Source: Pseudarthrobacter oxydans (GTDB lineage Bacteria > Actinomycetota > Actinomycetes > Actinomycetales > Micrococcaceae). From it: a stretch of 64,000 nt of DNA. The position numbers and the translations under genes are program-made. The first letter of the stretch is position 1, and each line of letters begins with the position of its first letter. The stretch lies in assembly GCF_034258515.1 (NCBI RefSeq), contig NZ_CP139438.1, positions 3,534,001-3,598,000 of the forward strand. Reading direction: 5' to 3'. The notes under the pieces were generated by a model. It saw only the letters and a program-made list of their open reading frames with translations. It ran no database searches and was not told where the DNA came from. This document shows positions 16,451-24,085 of this stretch, piece by piece.

Positions 16451-16756
16451 ATGAGCCACCCCAAGGACGATGCAGAGGCCGGATACATCATTCCGGACCC
16501 CTCAAAGATCCGCGAAGACCTTACCGGCGACGCCGGAGACGAAGCCAACGCCATCCGCTTCAGCGAAGAGCAGGCACTGATCGAGGAACAGTCCCACGGC
16601 ATCCGCCCGGACACCTACAGCGTCCCCTCCGGCGGCCCCACCATGGCGGAGGCCCGCGGCAACATGGACCTTTCCGACCAAAGCGAAAGCGGGCACGGCA
16701 CCGGCCGCGAGGATGACAGCAGCGACGACGGCCTGCATGGCGGCGCCGAATCCTGA
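16451..16756 (+). CDS. Small acidic protein of unknown function
   Basis: The 101-residue protein is strongly acidic and probably largely disordered; it has no signal peptide or membrane segment. It has a good ribosome site (GGAAGG about 7 bp before the ATG) and follows the HtrA-like protease by 12 bp, before a strong terminator, so the two likely form an operon. Its C-terminus is Ser/Asp/Gly-rich (DDSSDDGLHGG). I do not recognise a family with assigned function. Confidence 0.8.
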   Translation: MSHPKDDAEAGYIIPDPSKIREDLTGDAGDEANAIRFSEEQALIEEQSHGIRPDTYSVPSGGPTMAEARGNMDLSDQSESGHGTGREDDSSDDGLHGGAES

Positions 16757-16778
16757 CCCCGCTTCCTGCCGGAACGGC

Positions 16779-16818
16779 AGCAGGGGCGCCCCGGAAACCC
16801 GGGGCGCCCCTGCTGTGT
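16779..16818. terminator. Strong intrinsic terminator
   Basis: Perfect 16-bp arms (16779-16794 and 16799-16814, built on CAGGGGCGCCCCGG) enclose a 4-base loop, with GTGTTTT after the right arm. It lies between the convergent acidic-protein gene and the VOC gene and may terminate both. Confidence 0.85.
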
Positions 16819-16840
16819 TTTGGGGGCGTTCGCTGCGCCG

Positions 16841-17248
16841 CTAGAGCTCGTACTCGGCCTGGACGCCCAGCTTCTCGTGGACGCAGAGGATGTTGTGCTC
16901 GGTGTCCATGAACCAGGCACATTTTTCCGAGTCGGTTGTGCAGATATGGTTCTCGGTCCTCAGGTTCGGCAGGTCATAATCCTGGAACCTGACGCCCCTG
17001 GCCTCCATGTCCCGGACCGTCCTCTCGATGTCCGTCACCTCAAAGCTCAAGGCGGTGTGCTCGGAGTGCTTACCGTCCGAAACCGGCAACAACTGCAGCA
17101 TCGGGCCGCCGTCGCTGCCGAGCAATTCGCTTCCATCGTCTGCCTTGCCGCGGAGCGGGAGTCCGAGCTTTTCGGTGTAGAACCTACGGGCGCGTGCTGG
17201 ATCGTCGACTGGCAGGACCGTTGTGGCTGTGTTCATTCTTAGGCTCAT
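16841..17248 (-). CDS. VOC/glyoxalase-superfamily protein
   Basis: The 135-residue protein has the vicinal-oxygen-chelate fold pattern: TTVLPVDDPARARRFYTEKLG at the N-terminus, a central LSFEVTDIERTV, and C-terminal FMDTEHNILCVHE, where Asp/Glu/His may bind metal. ATG 17248 is chosen because AGGAGGT ends 7 bp upstream; a GTG at 17257 would overlap that ribosome site. VOC proteins include isomerases, dioxygenases and antibiotic-binding proteins; nothing here identifies the substrate. Confidence 0.88.
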   Translation of the reverse strand: MSLRMNTATTVLPVDDPARARRFYTEKLGLPLRGKADDGSELLGSDGGPMLQLLPVSDGKHSEHTALSFEVTDIERTVRDMEARGVRFQDYDLPNLRTENHICTTDSEKCAWFMDTEHNILCVHEKLGVQAEYEL

Positions 17249-17366
17249 AAGGGCCACCTCCTACGGGCAGAATTTTACGCTTCCGCCAGCCAAAAAGATC
17301 CCCGCGCTCCCTCACTTCCCGCAGGAAGACCCACACCCTCTCTCACTTAATGCGGCTTAAGCGCCA

Positions 17367-17403
17367 ACGCTCTATCACCTGTCGCCGGCAGGTGATAGAG
17401 CGT
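17367..17403. repeat. Inverted repeat head of the 32-bp repeat array
   Basis: Perfect 15-bp arms (ACGCTCTATCACCTG at 17367-17381; complement at 17389-17403) flank a 7-base loop. The right arm contains the first TGATAGAGCGT of the tandem array that follows, so the left arm is an inverted copy of the same motif. Confidence 0.85.
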
Positions 17404-17474
17404 CCGGGGAAAACCCGCGTTAAGTGATAGAGCGTCCGGGGGAAACCCGCGTTAAGTGATAGAGCGTCCGGGGG
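17393..17474. repeat. Three tandem copies of a 32-bp unit
   Basis: TGATAGAGCGTCCGGGG begins at 17393, 17425 and 17457, exactly 32 bp apart, with near-identical spacer AAACCCGCGTTAAG between copies. There are no variable spacers, so it is not a CRISPR array. It lies between the VOC gene promoter and the end of paaZ. Confidence 0.9.
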
Positions 17475-17475
17475 G

Positions 17476-19587
17476 CTACTTGGCGACGAGGGTGAGGACG
17501 TCGTAGGTGGCCACGATCTCGTCGTCCTGGTTGGTGAGCACGGCGTCCCAGGCCACCTCGCCGTATTCGTCGGTTTCGCGGGGGGTGATCTTCTTGGCCG
17601 TGAGGGTCACCCGGATCGAATCACCTGCGGCCACCGGGGTGATGAACCGCAGGTTCTCCAGCCCGTAGTTGGCCAGGACCGGGCCCGGGGCAGGCTCCAC
17701 GAACAGTCCGGCGCCCCAGGCAAGCAGGAGGTAGCCGTGGGCCACGATGCCCGGGAAGAACGGGTTGGCTTCCGCGGCCTCCTGGTTGGTGTGGGCGTAG
17801 AACGTGTCGCCGGTGGAGTTGGCAAACGCGGTGATGTCCTCCAGCGTGACCTGGCGCAGGTCCGAGCGGACGGCGTCACCGATCCGCAGCGTCTCCAGCG
17901 ACTTCCGGAACGGGTGGGTCCCCTCGGTTTCCAGGGTGAAGTTGCGGTCCGCGCCGGCGTGCCACAGTCCGGTGACGGCGGTGAGCATGTTCGGCGAGCC
18001 CTGGATGGCCGTGCGCTGCATGTGGTGCATCACCGACCGGATGCCGCCCAGTTCCTCGCCGCCGCCAGCACGGCCGGGACCACCGTGGACCAGGTGCGGC
18101 ACGGGCGAACCGTGGCCCGTTGACGAACGCGCGTCCTCGCGGTTGAGCATCAGGACACGGCCGTGGTGCGCCGCGATCCCGGTGACAAGTTCGCGGGCCA
18201 CGGAAGGATCGTTGGTGCACACCGAGGCCACCAGGGAGCCGCCGCCGCGGGCGGCGAGGCGGACGGCGTCGGGAATGTCCTTGTACCCGATCACGGACGA
18301 AACGGGACCGAACGCCTCGAGCGAGTGCACTTCCTCGGCCTCAGGGTCCTGCCAGTTCAAGACGACGGGCGCCATGAACGCCCCGCCGTCCACCACGCCG
18401 GTGGTTCCGTCGGCGGAAGTGACCGACGGCGAATCGAGGGTTCCGTACGCAAGCTCACCGCCGGCGTCGAGCATCGACTGGACAGCGGCGCGGACGTCCT
18501 GGAGCTGCTCCACCGAGGCGAGGGCACCCATGGTGACGCCGTCGGCCCGGGGATCGCCCAGGACAACGCGCTCGGAGATCCGCTTGCCGATGGCCGCTGA
18601 GACGGCGGCAACCAGCTCCTGCGGCACGATGGCGCGGCGGATGGCGGTGCATTTCTGCCCTGCCTTCGCCGTCATTTCCGTGACCACCGATTTTACGAAG
18701 GCATCGAATTCAGGCGTCCCTTCCACCGCGTCCGGGCCGAGGATGGCGGCGTTCAGGGAGTCCGTTTCGGAAGTGAAGCGGACCCCGCCCTGGACCACGT
18801 TGGGGTGGGCCTTCAGGGAAAGCGCGGTGGATGCGGAGCCGGTGAAGGCCACCAGGTCGCGGTAGTCCAGGACGTCCAGCAGCCCGCGGACGGAGCCGGA
18901 GATCAGCTGCAGCGAGCCCTTGGGCAGGATGTTCGATTCGACGATGGCCTTGACCACTGCGGCCGCCACGTAGCCGGTGGGCGTTGCGGGCTTGACGATG
19001 GTGGGGACGCCGGCGAGGAAGGCCGGGGCGAACTTTTCCAGCATGCCCCAGACCGGGAAGTTGAAGGCGTTGATCTGCACGGCGACGCCGGGGATGCGGG
19101 TGTAGATGTGTTCGCCGGCGAAGGAGCCGTCCTTGGACAGGACCTCCATGGGGCCGTCCACCACCACCTGCGAGTTGGGCAGCTCGCGCCGGCCCTTGGA
19201 ACCGAACGTGAAGAGCACGCCGATGCCGCCGTCGATATCGATCATGGAGTCCACCTTGGTGGCGCCCGTCTGGGCCGAGAAGGCGTAGAAGTGCTCGCGC
19301 CGGGCATTGAGGTACTGGGCGAGCTCCTTCAGCTTGAGGGCACGCTGGTGGAAGGTGAACCGGCCGAGCTCCTGCTGGCCCGTGCTGCGGCCGTAGTCCA
19401 CAACCGCAGCCAGGTCCAGCCCTTCAGTGCTCACCTTGGCCAGGATCTCCCCCGTGCTCGCGTCCCTGACGGGCGTCGCGGACCCGGCCGATCCGGCGTC
19501 GGGAGTCCACCAGGAATCCATGATGAAGCTGGGCACTGTCTCCACGGTGTCGACCGTGGCCTGGGGAGCTGTGGCGGTGGTGGTCAT
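17476..19587 (-). CDS. paaZ: Bifunctional aldehyde dehydrogenase / oxepin-CoA hydrolase
   Basis: PaaZ opens the oxepin-CoA ring and oxidises the resulting semialdehyde in phenylacetate catabolism. The ATG at 19587 (MTTTATAPQATVD) gives 703 residues, close to the usual ~680. The open frame extends much further upstream, but into the divergent thioesterase gene. The ALDH domain (about 1-520) has PGVAVQINAFNFPVWG and GQKCTAI with the catalytic cysteine at residue 313. The MaoC-like (R)-hydratase domain (about 545-700) has GDTFYAHT near 595 and ANPFFPGIVAHGYLLL. It is divergent from the thioesterase gene, with the operator at 19635-19656 between them. Confidence 0.95.
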   Translation of the reverse strand: MTTTATAPQATVDTVETVPSFIMDSWWTPDAGSAGSATPVRDASTGEILAKVSTEGLDLAAVVDYGRSTGQQELGRFTFHQRALKLKELAQYLNARREHFYAFSAQTGATKVDSMIDIDGGIGVLFTFGSKGRRELPNSQVVVDGPMEVLSKDGSFAGEHIYTRIPGVAVQINAFNFPVWGMLEKFAPAFLAGVPTIVKPATPTGYVAAAVVKAIVESNILPKGSLQLISGSVRGLLDVLDYRDLVAFTGSASTALSLKAHPNVVQGGVRFTSETDSLNAAILGPDAVEGTPEFDAFVKSVVTEMTAKAGQKCTAIRRAIVPQELVAAVSAAIGKRISERVVLGDPRADGVTMGALASVEQLQDVRAAVQSMLDAGGELAYGTLDSPSVTSADGTTGVVDGGAFMAPVVLNWQDPEAEEVHSLEAFGPVSSVIGYKDIPDAVRLAARGGGSLVASVCTNDPSVARELVTGIAAHHGRVLMLNREDARSSTGHGSPVPHLVHGGPGRAGGGEELGGIRSVMHHMQRTAIQGSPNMLTAVTGLWHAGADRNFTLETEGTHPFRKSLETLRIGDAVRSDLRQVTLEDITAFANSTGDTFYAHTNQEAAEANPFFPGIVAHGYLLLAWGAGLFVEPAPGPVLANYGLENLRFITPVAAGDSIRVTLTAKKITPRETDEYGEVAWDAVLTNQDDEIVATYDVLTLVAK

Positions 19588-19634
19588 CGTTGACGGGTCC
19601 TTCCAACAAGGGGGCAGGCAAACAGGACGAGTCA

Positions 19635-19656
19635 TTACTGACCGTCCGTTCGGTAA
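19635..19656. promoter_or_regulatory. Predicted PaaR-type operator between paaZ and the thioesterase gene
   Basis: The palindrome reads half-site TTACTGACCG, centre TC, half-site CGTTCGGTAA. It sits 48 bp before the paaZ start and 77 bp before the divergent thioesterase gene and could control both. Confidence 0.75.
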
Positions 19657-19732
19657 TATATTCACCATACATGAAGTGCCGTGCTGCACACTAGAAGGCC
19701 GGGACTGAATCCGGCCACCCAAAGGAGAATGT

Positions 19733-20194
19733 ATGAGCGCCCCGTCACCCATGGATGCTGCCGAGAACCAGCCCTCTGCGCACGAGCTGTGGAAGATCAC
19801 GCTCGGGGAGCTGGACGAGAAGATGGGCGTGAAGATCGTCGAGGAGTCCGTCCAGCGCGTGGTGGCCACCATGCCTGTGGAGGGCAACCGGCAGTCGTTC
19901 GGACTGCTCCACGGCGGCGCCTCCCTTGCCGTGGGCGAGGCCGTCGGGTCCTGGGCGGCGGTGATCCACGCGAGCACCCTGGGCAAGACCGCGGTGGGCG
20001 TGGACGTCTCGGCCACCCACCACCGCTCCGCACGCGAGGGGCAGATCACCATCACGGCCACGCCCATCCACCTTGGCGGCACGCTCACCACCCACGAGGT
20101 ACTGATCACCAACGAGGCCGGCCAGCGGCTCTGCACCCTGCGCATCACCAACCTGCTGATGAGGCGGCACAAGAAGCCCGCCGCCGAAGCCTAG
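19733..20194 (+). CDS. Hotdog-fold acyl-CoA thioesterase, YdiI/MenI-like
   Basis: The 153-residue protein matches the YdiI/EntH group of hotdog thioesterases: QSFGLLHGGASLAVGEAVGS (H60, catalytic Glu at residue 69), then HHRSAREG, and a C-terminal LRITNLLM. E. coli YdiI is MenI, the DHNA-CoA thioesterase of menaquinone synthesis. The location, divergent from paaZ across a shared operator, instead suggests a role in clearing CoA esters during phenylacetate breakdown; this protein is not close to the PaaI at 10011. Both roles are possible because menB-menE-menA lie elsewhere in the window. The stop shares CTAG with the convergent serine protease gene. Confidence 0.88.
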   Translation: MSAPSPMDAAENQPSAHELWKITLGELDEKMGVKIVEESVQRVVATMPVEGNRQSFGLLHGGASLAVGEAVGSWAAVIHASTLGKTAVGVDVSATHHRSAREGQITITATPIHLGGTLTTHEVLITNEAGQRLCTLRITNLLMRRHKKPAAEA

Positions 20195-22380
20195 TCCCGG
20201 GTGCGCTGCCTCCGGCGCCGGACCAGCAGCATGAGCACCGCGCCGGCCGCGATGGCCGCGGCGCCCGCGCCCGCCGCCGGGAGGGCATTGGCGCCGGTAT
20301 AGGCGAGGTTGCCCCCGTCCGCCGCGTCCCTGGCGCTGCCGCCCGTGTCCGCCAGGCCAGCAGGAGGGGTGGACGCCGGACCGGGGACGACGGCGGCGCC
20401 GTCGTCCGCCGGGGCTGGAGCTGTTGGGGACGGGGCCGGGTTTGCCGGGGCTGGATTTGCAGGGGCTGGAGTTGCCGGGGCAGGTTCGGCCGGTACCGGA
20501 CCAGCGGCTGCCGGAGGCTCCGGGACGGGTGGCGGGTCGGCAGGCGCTGCCGGAACGGGTTCTGCCGGAGCGGGTTGGGCCGGCACTACGGGGGCAAACT
20601 CGAAATCCGCGGCGCCCGAGACGCTGAAGCCGTTGACCGTCTCCGCGGTGAACCGGAGCGTCTGCCTGCCGTCCGGTGCCGTGAAACTCCAGCTTCCGTC
20701 AGCATTCACCGGGACCTCGAACCGGTCCTGCCCCTGGAGGGTAATCCGCACGGCGGACCCGGCAGCAACGGCCGAGGCCGGGGCGGCGGGAACTGTTCCG
20801 CTGACGACCTGCCCGGGTTCATAGGCGCCGCCGGGCGCGGGCGAGGAAACCAGCGGCTTGTTGAGGAAGAGCTCCAGTTGGTAGCCGGGCAGGACCTCCA
20901 GGGATTCCTCCAAGGTAGCCGCGACGGCGAAGTTGGGCGGTGGGGGTTCGTTGGGCTGGGGGTCGTCGCCGGCGCTGTGCGTCCCTACCGCGTAGTTTCC
21001 GCTGATCCACGGACCGCCGGAGTCACCGCCGCTGGATTGCACGTTGTAGGACAGGAAACCGTTGAAGGCGCGGACATCGGCAGGGTCCGCGGGATAGGCG
21101 GGTCCTCCCACCAGGAAGATCCCCACGGCGCTCACGGTTCCGCAGGACCATCCCGTCCGCCAGCCCGAGCGGCAGACCTCCATGCCCACCACCGGGCTGG
21201 CGGTGCCGATGATTTTGACGTCCGGGCCCGGCTGCCGCGTGTCACCATGCGTGCTGGCGGCCGGCACCGGGTCCTGGTCAGGGCTGAGCGCTCCGACGAC
21301 TGCAATGTCGGTTCCCACGTTGCCGGGGTCCTGAAGTGCCGCGCCGTCCTGGTCCGTGGAAATGTTGGGGTCCAGCACCCTCGAGTTGCCGGGCCCGCCC
21401 AGCTGGCTGAATTCGAAGGCACCCAAGGGCCCGGCAGGCACGCCCGGAAGCAACAGGTCCGCGGTTGTGGCCGCGCCGTCACCTGTGCAGTGCCCGGCCG
21501 TGAGGACCGCGGGAAGGCCCGAGGGATCAAACGCGGAAAATCCCGTGGAGCAGATTTCGCCTTTGTCCGTTTGGTAACCCACCCCGCCCGGGACGTCCGC
21601 CTCAGGCTTAAGGGGCGCGCCGCCGTCGAGCACTACGTTGGCGTACCTCGCGACGAATTCCGACGGCGATATCTTGCCGGGGGCGGCAGTGGTGTCCAGC
21701 GTGCCAGGCGGGGTGGAGGGCGCCCCGCCCGTGCCCTGCGTTGCCTGGGCTGCGGCGATGCTGCCCGTCCGGATGACGAATTTGCCGCCGGAATAGACCA
21801 CTGCCTGCAGGCCGGCGGTTCCGACCTCGCGCAGATAGGCGTGGAACAGCTGTTCGGTGCTCACGGCGATTTGGGATCCGGGAGCGGCCGTCGCCGCAGG
21901 AACCGGAGCAGGTGCGGGCTGCGACGCTGAACTGCCGGGCGCTTCAAGGTTGAGGCCAGCCAGGCTGCCGGACAGCCGGTCGACGGCCGACTGCAGCTCG
22001 GCCCCCGTACCACTCACGATGATTCTGTTGTCCTGCAGCCTGATGCCTGTATAGCCGGGAACGCCGCGCAGCCGGCTGGCGGCAGCAGCTGCCCGGCTGC
22101 CCAGCTCCCCTGCCGCATTGAACTGCTCAGGGGTGAGGCCCAGGTCCCGCCGGACCGCGTCGGCGAGGCCCTCCTCCGAAAGCCCGGCGCTCCCCGTTTC
22201 CGCGGCGGGTGCAGTGGCAGCAGGGCCGGACGTTGCAGCCGGAGCCGGCGGCGCCGCGTCCTCCGCCTCCGTCATGGCCCAGCCGGGAGCGTAACCCAGG
22301 ACGGATGCGGCGAGGACGCCGGCGGCGGCGCCCAGGGCAACACCGCGTTTTCCCCGGCGGAACGCTGCACCGGTTCTCAT
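20191..22380 (-). CDS. Sortase-anchored S1 family serine protease with pro-region
   Basis: The 729-residue protein is exported: basic N-terminus, hydrophobic segment GVALGAAAGVLAASVLGYAP, then an Ala/Pro-rich stretch. A pro-region (about 50-250; LADAVRRDLGLTPEQF) resembles alpha-lytic-protease propeptides. The chymotrypsin-like domain has H297 in VLTAGHCTG, an Asp near 355 in GTDIAVVGAL, and S454 in SSGGDSGGPWI. An Ig-like segment (about 525-600) and a Pro/Ala/Glu-rich wall-spanning linker follow. The C-terminus has LAYTG (692-696), a hydrophobic stretch and RRRR, the class-E-type sortase signal of high-GC actinobacteria. A second LADTG lies 16 residues upstream. The ATG overlaps the phosphatase stop by 4 bases (ATGA). 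Confidence 0.9.
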   Translation of the reverse strand: MRTGAAFRRGKRGVALGAAAGVLAASVLGYAPGWAMTEAEDAAPPAPAATSGPAATAPAAETGSAGLSEEGLADAVRRDLGLTPEQFNAAGELGSRAAAAASRLRGVPGYTGIRLQDNRIIVSGTGAELQSAVDRLSGSLAGLNLEAPGSSASQPAPAPVPAATAAPGSQIAVSTEQLFHAYLREVGTAGLQAVVYSGGKFVIRTGSIAAAQATQGTGGAPSTPPGTLDTTAAPGKISPSEFVARYANVVLDGGAPLKPEADVPGGVGYQTDKGEICSTGFSAFDPSGLPAVLTAGHCTGDGAATTADLLLPGVPAGPLGAFEFSQLGGPGNSRVLDPNISTDQDGAALQDPGNVGTDIAVVGALSPDQDPVPAASTHGDTRQPGPDVKIIGTASPVVGMEVCRSGWRTGWSCGTVSAVGIFLVGGPAYPADPADVRAFNGFLSYNVQSSGGDSGGPWISGNYAVGTHSAGDDPQPNEPPPPNFAVAATLEESLEVLPGYQLELFLNKPLVSSPAPGGAYEPGQVVSGTVPAAPASAVAAGSAVRITLQGQDRFEVPVNADGSWSFTAPDGRQTLRFTAETVNGFSVSGAADFEFAPVVPAQPAPAEPVPAAPADPPPVPEPPAAAGPVPAEPAPATPAPANPAPANPAPSPTAPAPADDGAAVVPGPASTPPAGLADTGGSARDAADGGNLAYTGANALPAAGAGAAAIAAGAVLMLLVRRRRQRTRD

Positions 22381-23105
22381 TGTGGTTCCTTGACGCGGGC
22401 GGCTCCGCAGAGGGACAGCACCGCATCCAGCTCGGGGACACTCAATCCGTTGGCCAGCAGGAAAGCGCGCGTGTCCAGGGTCCGCACGAAGTGGGCCACG
22501 GCTTCTCCGCGCGACTGGAGGAGGGGGCCAAGTTCATCCTCGGGCAAATAGCGTTCCCGTGCATGGGGCGGCCCATGGGTGCGGTAGCGCTCGTTGATGC
22601 CGCGGGCTGCGCGCCGGTAGCCGTCGGCAATGTCCTGGCGGGAGTCCCCCGCGAGGTCCTGGACCATGGCGGCCACCATGCCGCTGCGGTCACGCCCGGC
22701 CGCGCAGTGCAGCACCGCGCCGCCCCGGGCGGAGGCGGCGGCCAGCTCCTTGAAGACGCCCACCAGCTTGCCCGGAAAGAGCCGGGCGTTCTCCGCGTAG
22801 TGGGCAGGATCGTTGAGGTAGGGCCCGGCCACCGCGGTGAACTGCGGATGGTTCGGCTCCTCCGTGGGCGCCGAAACGACGGTCATGCCGGACCAGGCCG
22901 CTCCGCCCACGACGGGGTCCGTGCTGCGGCGCCGCGCCTCCGCAGCGTTGCGGAGATCGATCACGGTGCGGATGCCGTCGTCGTACGCCTGCTGCCAGCC
23001 CGCTTCCGTGAGCCATTCCCGCCGCCCCATCCGGTACACCCCGCCGGCCACATGCCACGCGTTGACAGCACCATGCCAGTCCATGGATCCGCCCGGTTTC
23101 CTCAT
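22377..23105 (-). CDS. Tyrosine-phosphatase-type protein phosphatase
   Basis: The protein has the CX5R phosphatase signature HCAAGRDRSG near residue 133, the phosphate-binding loop of the dual-specificity/PTP superfamily, and an upstream DLRNAAEA segment typical of actinobacterial PtpB-like enzymes. It removes phosphate from Tyr/Ser/Thr or from phosphoinositides. The start is uncertain: ATG 23105 (242 residues) is given, ATG 23084 (MDWHG) and TTG 23111 are alternatives, and none has a strong ribosome site. The stop overlaps the start of the serine protease gene by 4 bases, indicating coupling. Confidence 0.88.
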   Translation of the reverse strand: MRKPGGSMDWHGAVNAWHVAGGVYRMGRREWLTEAGWQQAYDDGIRTVIDLRNAAEARRRSTDPVVGGAAWSGMTVVSAPTEEPNHPQFTAVAGPYLNDPAHYAENARLFPGKLVGVFKELAAASARGGAVLHCAAGRDRSGMVAAMVQDLAGDSRQDIADGYRRAARGINERYRTHGPPHARERYLPEDELGPLLQSRGEAVAHFVRTLDTRAFLLANGLSVPELDAVLSLCGAARVKEPQ

Positions 23106-23154
23106 TGGCAAAGTTAATCACACTGGCCACATGAGACGCACGTCATAACGTAGT

Positions 23155-23775
23155 TCAGCCAAGCCCCTGCCCACGCCGGGCCAGCCTGTACTCGAGGCCG
23201 GCCCGGACCATGGGCCATTCGTGCTCCAGGATGGAGTACACCACCGTGTCACGGAGAAGCCCGTCGCGGGTCCGGGAATGGCTGCGGAGCACGCCGTCCT
23301 GCTTGGCCCCGAGCCGGGCGATGGCCTCCCGCGACTGGTGGTTGAGCCAGTGCGTCCGGAACTCCACGGCAGGGCAGCCAACAGCCTCGAACGCGTGCCG
23401 CAGGAGCAACAGCTTGGACTCGGGGTTCGTGCCGGTGCCGTGGACGGACGCGGCGTTCCAGGTGGAGCCGATCTCCACGCGGGGAGTACCGGCGTCGATA
23501 TTCATGTAGGTGGTCATGCCGATGATCCGCCCGGGGCTTCCGGTGGCCGGATCGGTCAGCCGGGTGGTGAAGGGCAGCATGGAGCCCTGCTCCTGCAGGG
23601 CGAGCCGCCGCTCGATCTCCCCGGCCATCTGCTCCGGCGACGGCACCGAGGTGTACCAGAGCCGCCACAGCTCACCGTCCCGGGCCGCGTCCACCAGGCC
23701 GTCGTGGTGATCCCCGGACAAGGGTTCCAGGGTTACATACCTGCCAGTGAGGGTAAGGGGTTCCAGGAAAGTCAC
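23155..23775 (-). CDS. GNAT-family N-acetyltransferase, RimJ/RimL-like
   Basis: The 206-residue protein opens with LTLTGRYVTLEPLSGDHHDGL, the usual beta1-alpha1 start of RimJ/RimL-type GNAT enzymes. It contains IIGMTTYMNID and VEIGSTWNAASVHGTGTNPESKLLLLRHAFE, covering motif A with the acetyl-CoA pyrophosphate loop, and ends with NHQSREAIARLGAKQDGVLR. Substrates of this group are ribosomal protein N-termini or small amines; the one here is unknown. It lies about 50 bp upstream of the phosphatase gene on the same strand and may be co-transcribed. Confidence 0.88.
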   Translation of the reverse strand: MTFLEPLTLTGRYVTLEPLSGDHHDGLVDAARDGELWRLWYTSVPSPEQMAGEIERRLALQEQGSMLPFTTRLTDPATGSPGRIIGMTTYMNIDAGTPRVEIGSTWNAASVHGTGTNPESKLLLLRHAFEAVGCPAVEFRTHWLNHQSREAIARLGAKQDGVLRSHSRTRDGLLRDTVVYSILEHEWPMVRAGLEYRLARRGQGLG

Positions 23776-23851
23776 GGCACCAGCCTAGGTGCAACCACCA
23801 CGCCACGGTTACGCTGGGGAAACACCCAGGACGGCGAGCAAGGGAGTTTAC

Positions 23852-24085
23852 GTGTCAGGAACCAATCCGGACCCGGAGGACGACAAGATCACAGGCCTGG
23901 AGCCCGGCGGTGGCGTGCCGCCGGGCGAAACGCCTCCCGGTGAAGGGTCGGTGGCAGGCACCCAGGAGCCCCGGCAGAAGGGGTCCGGGAAGGGACAGCA
24001 GGTCTTCTGGCTTGGAGCCATCGGAGCCGGCGTGCTGCTGTTCCTCCTGTACTTCATCGGCTATATCGTCGGGCTTTTCGACTAA
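23852..24085 (+). CDS. Small membrane protein, DUF6480-like
   Basis: GTG 23852 follows AAGGGAG by about 6 bp and is preferred over the upstream frame. The 77-residue product has a soluble N-terminal half with a Gly/Pro-rich stretch (LEPGGGVPPGETPPGEG) and one C-terminal membrane helix (about residues 52-75, GAGVLLFLLYFIGYIVGL). The DPEDDKITGLEPGGGVPPGETPP pattern, in two parts, is what I recall for DUF6480. Function is unknown. Its TAA shares CTAA with the convergent paaH stop. Confidence 0.8.
   Translation: MSGTNPDPEDDKITGLEPGGGVPPGETPPGEGSVAGTQEPRQKGSGKGQQVFWLGAIGAGVLLFLLYFIGYIVGLFD

Noticed and set aside
17393..17474. CRISPR array
   Set aside because: Units are only three, the intervening sequence is the same each time, and no cas gene is nearby.
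19588..20172. 195-residue upstream extension of the paaZ frame
   Set aside because: It overlaps the divergent thioesterase gene and the palindromic operator; PaaZ homology starts at 19587.
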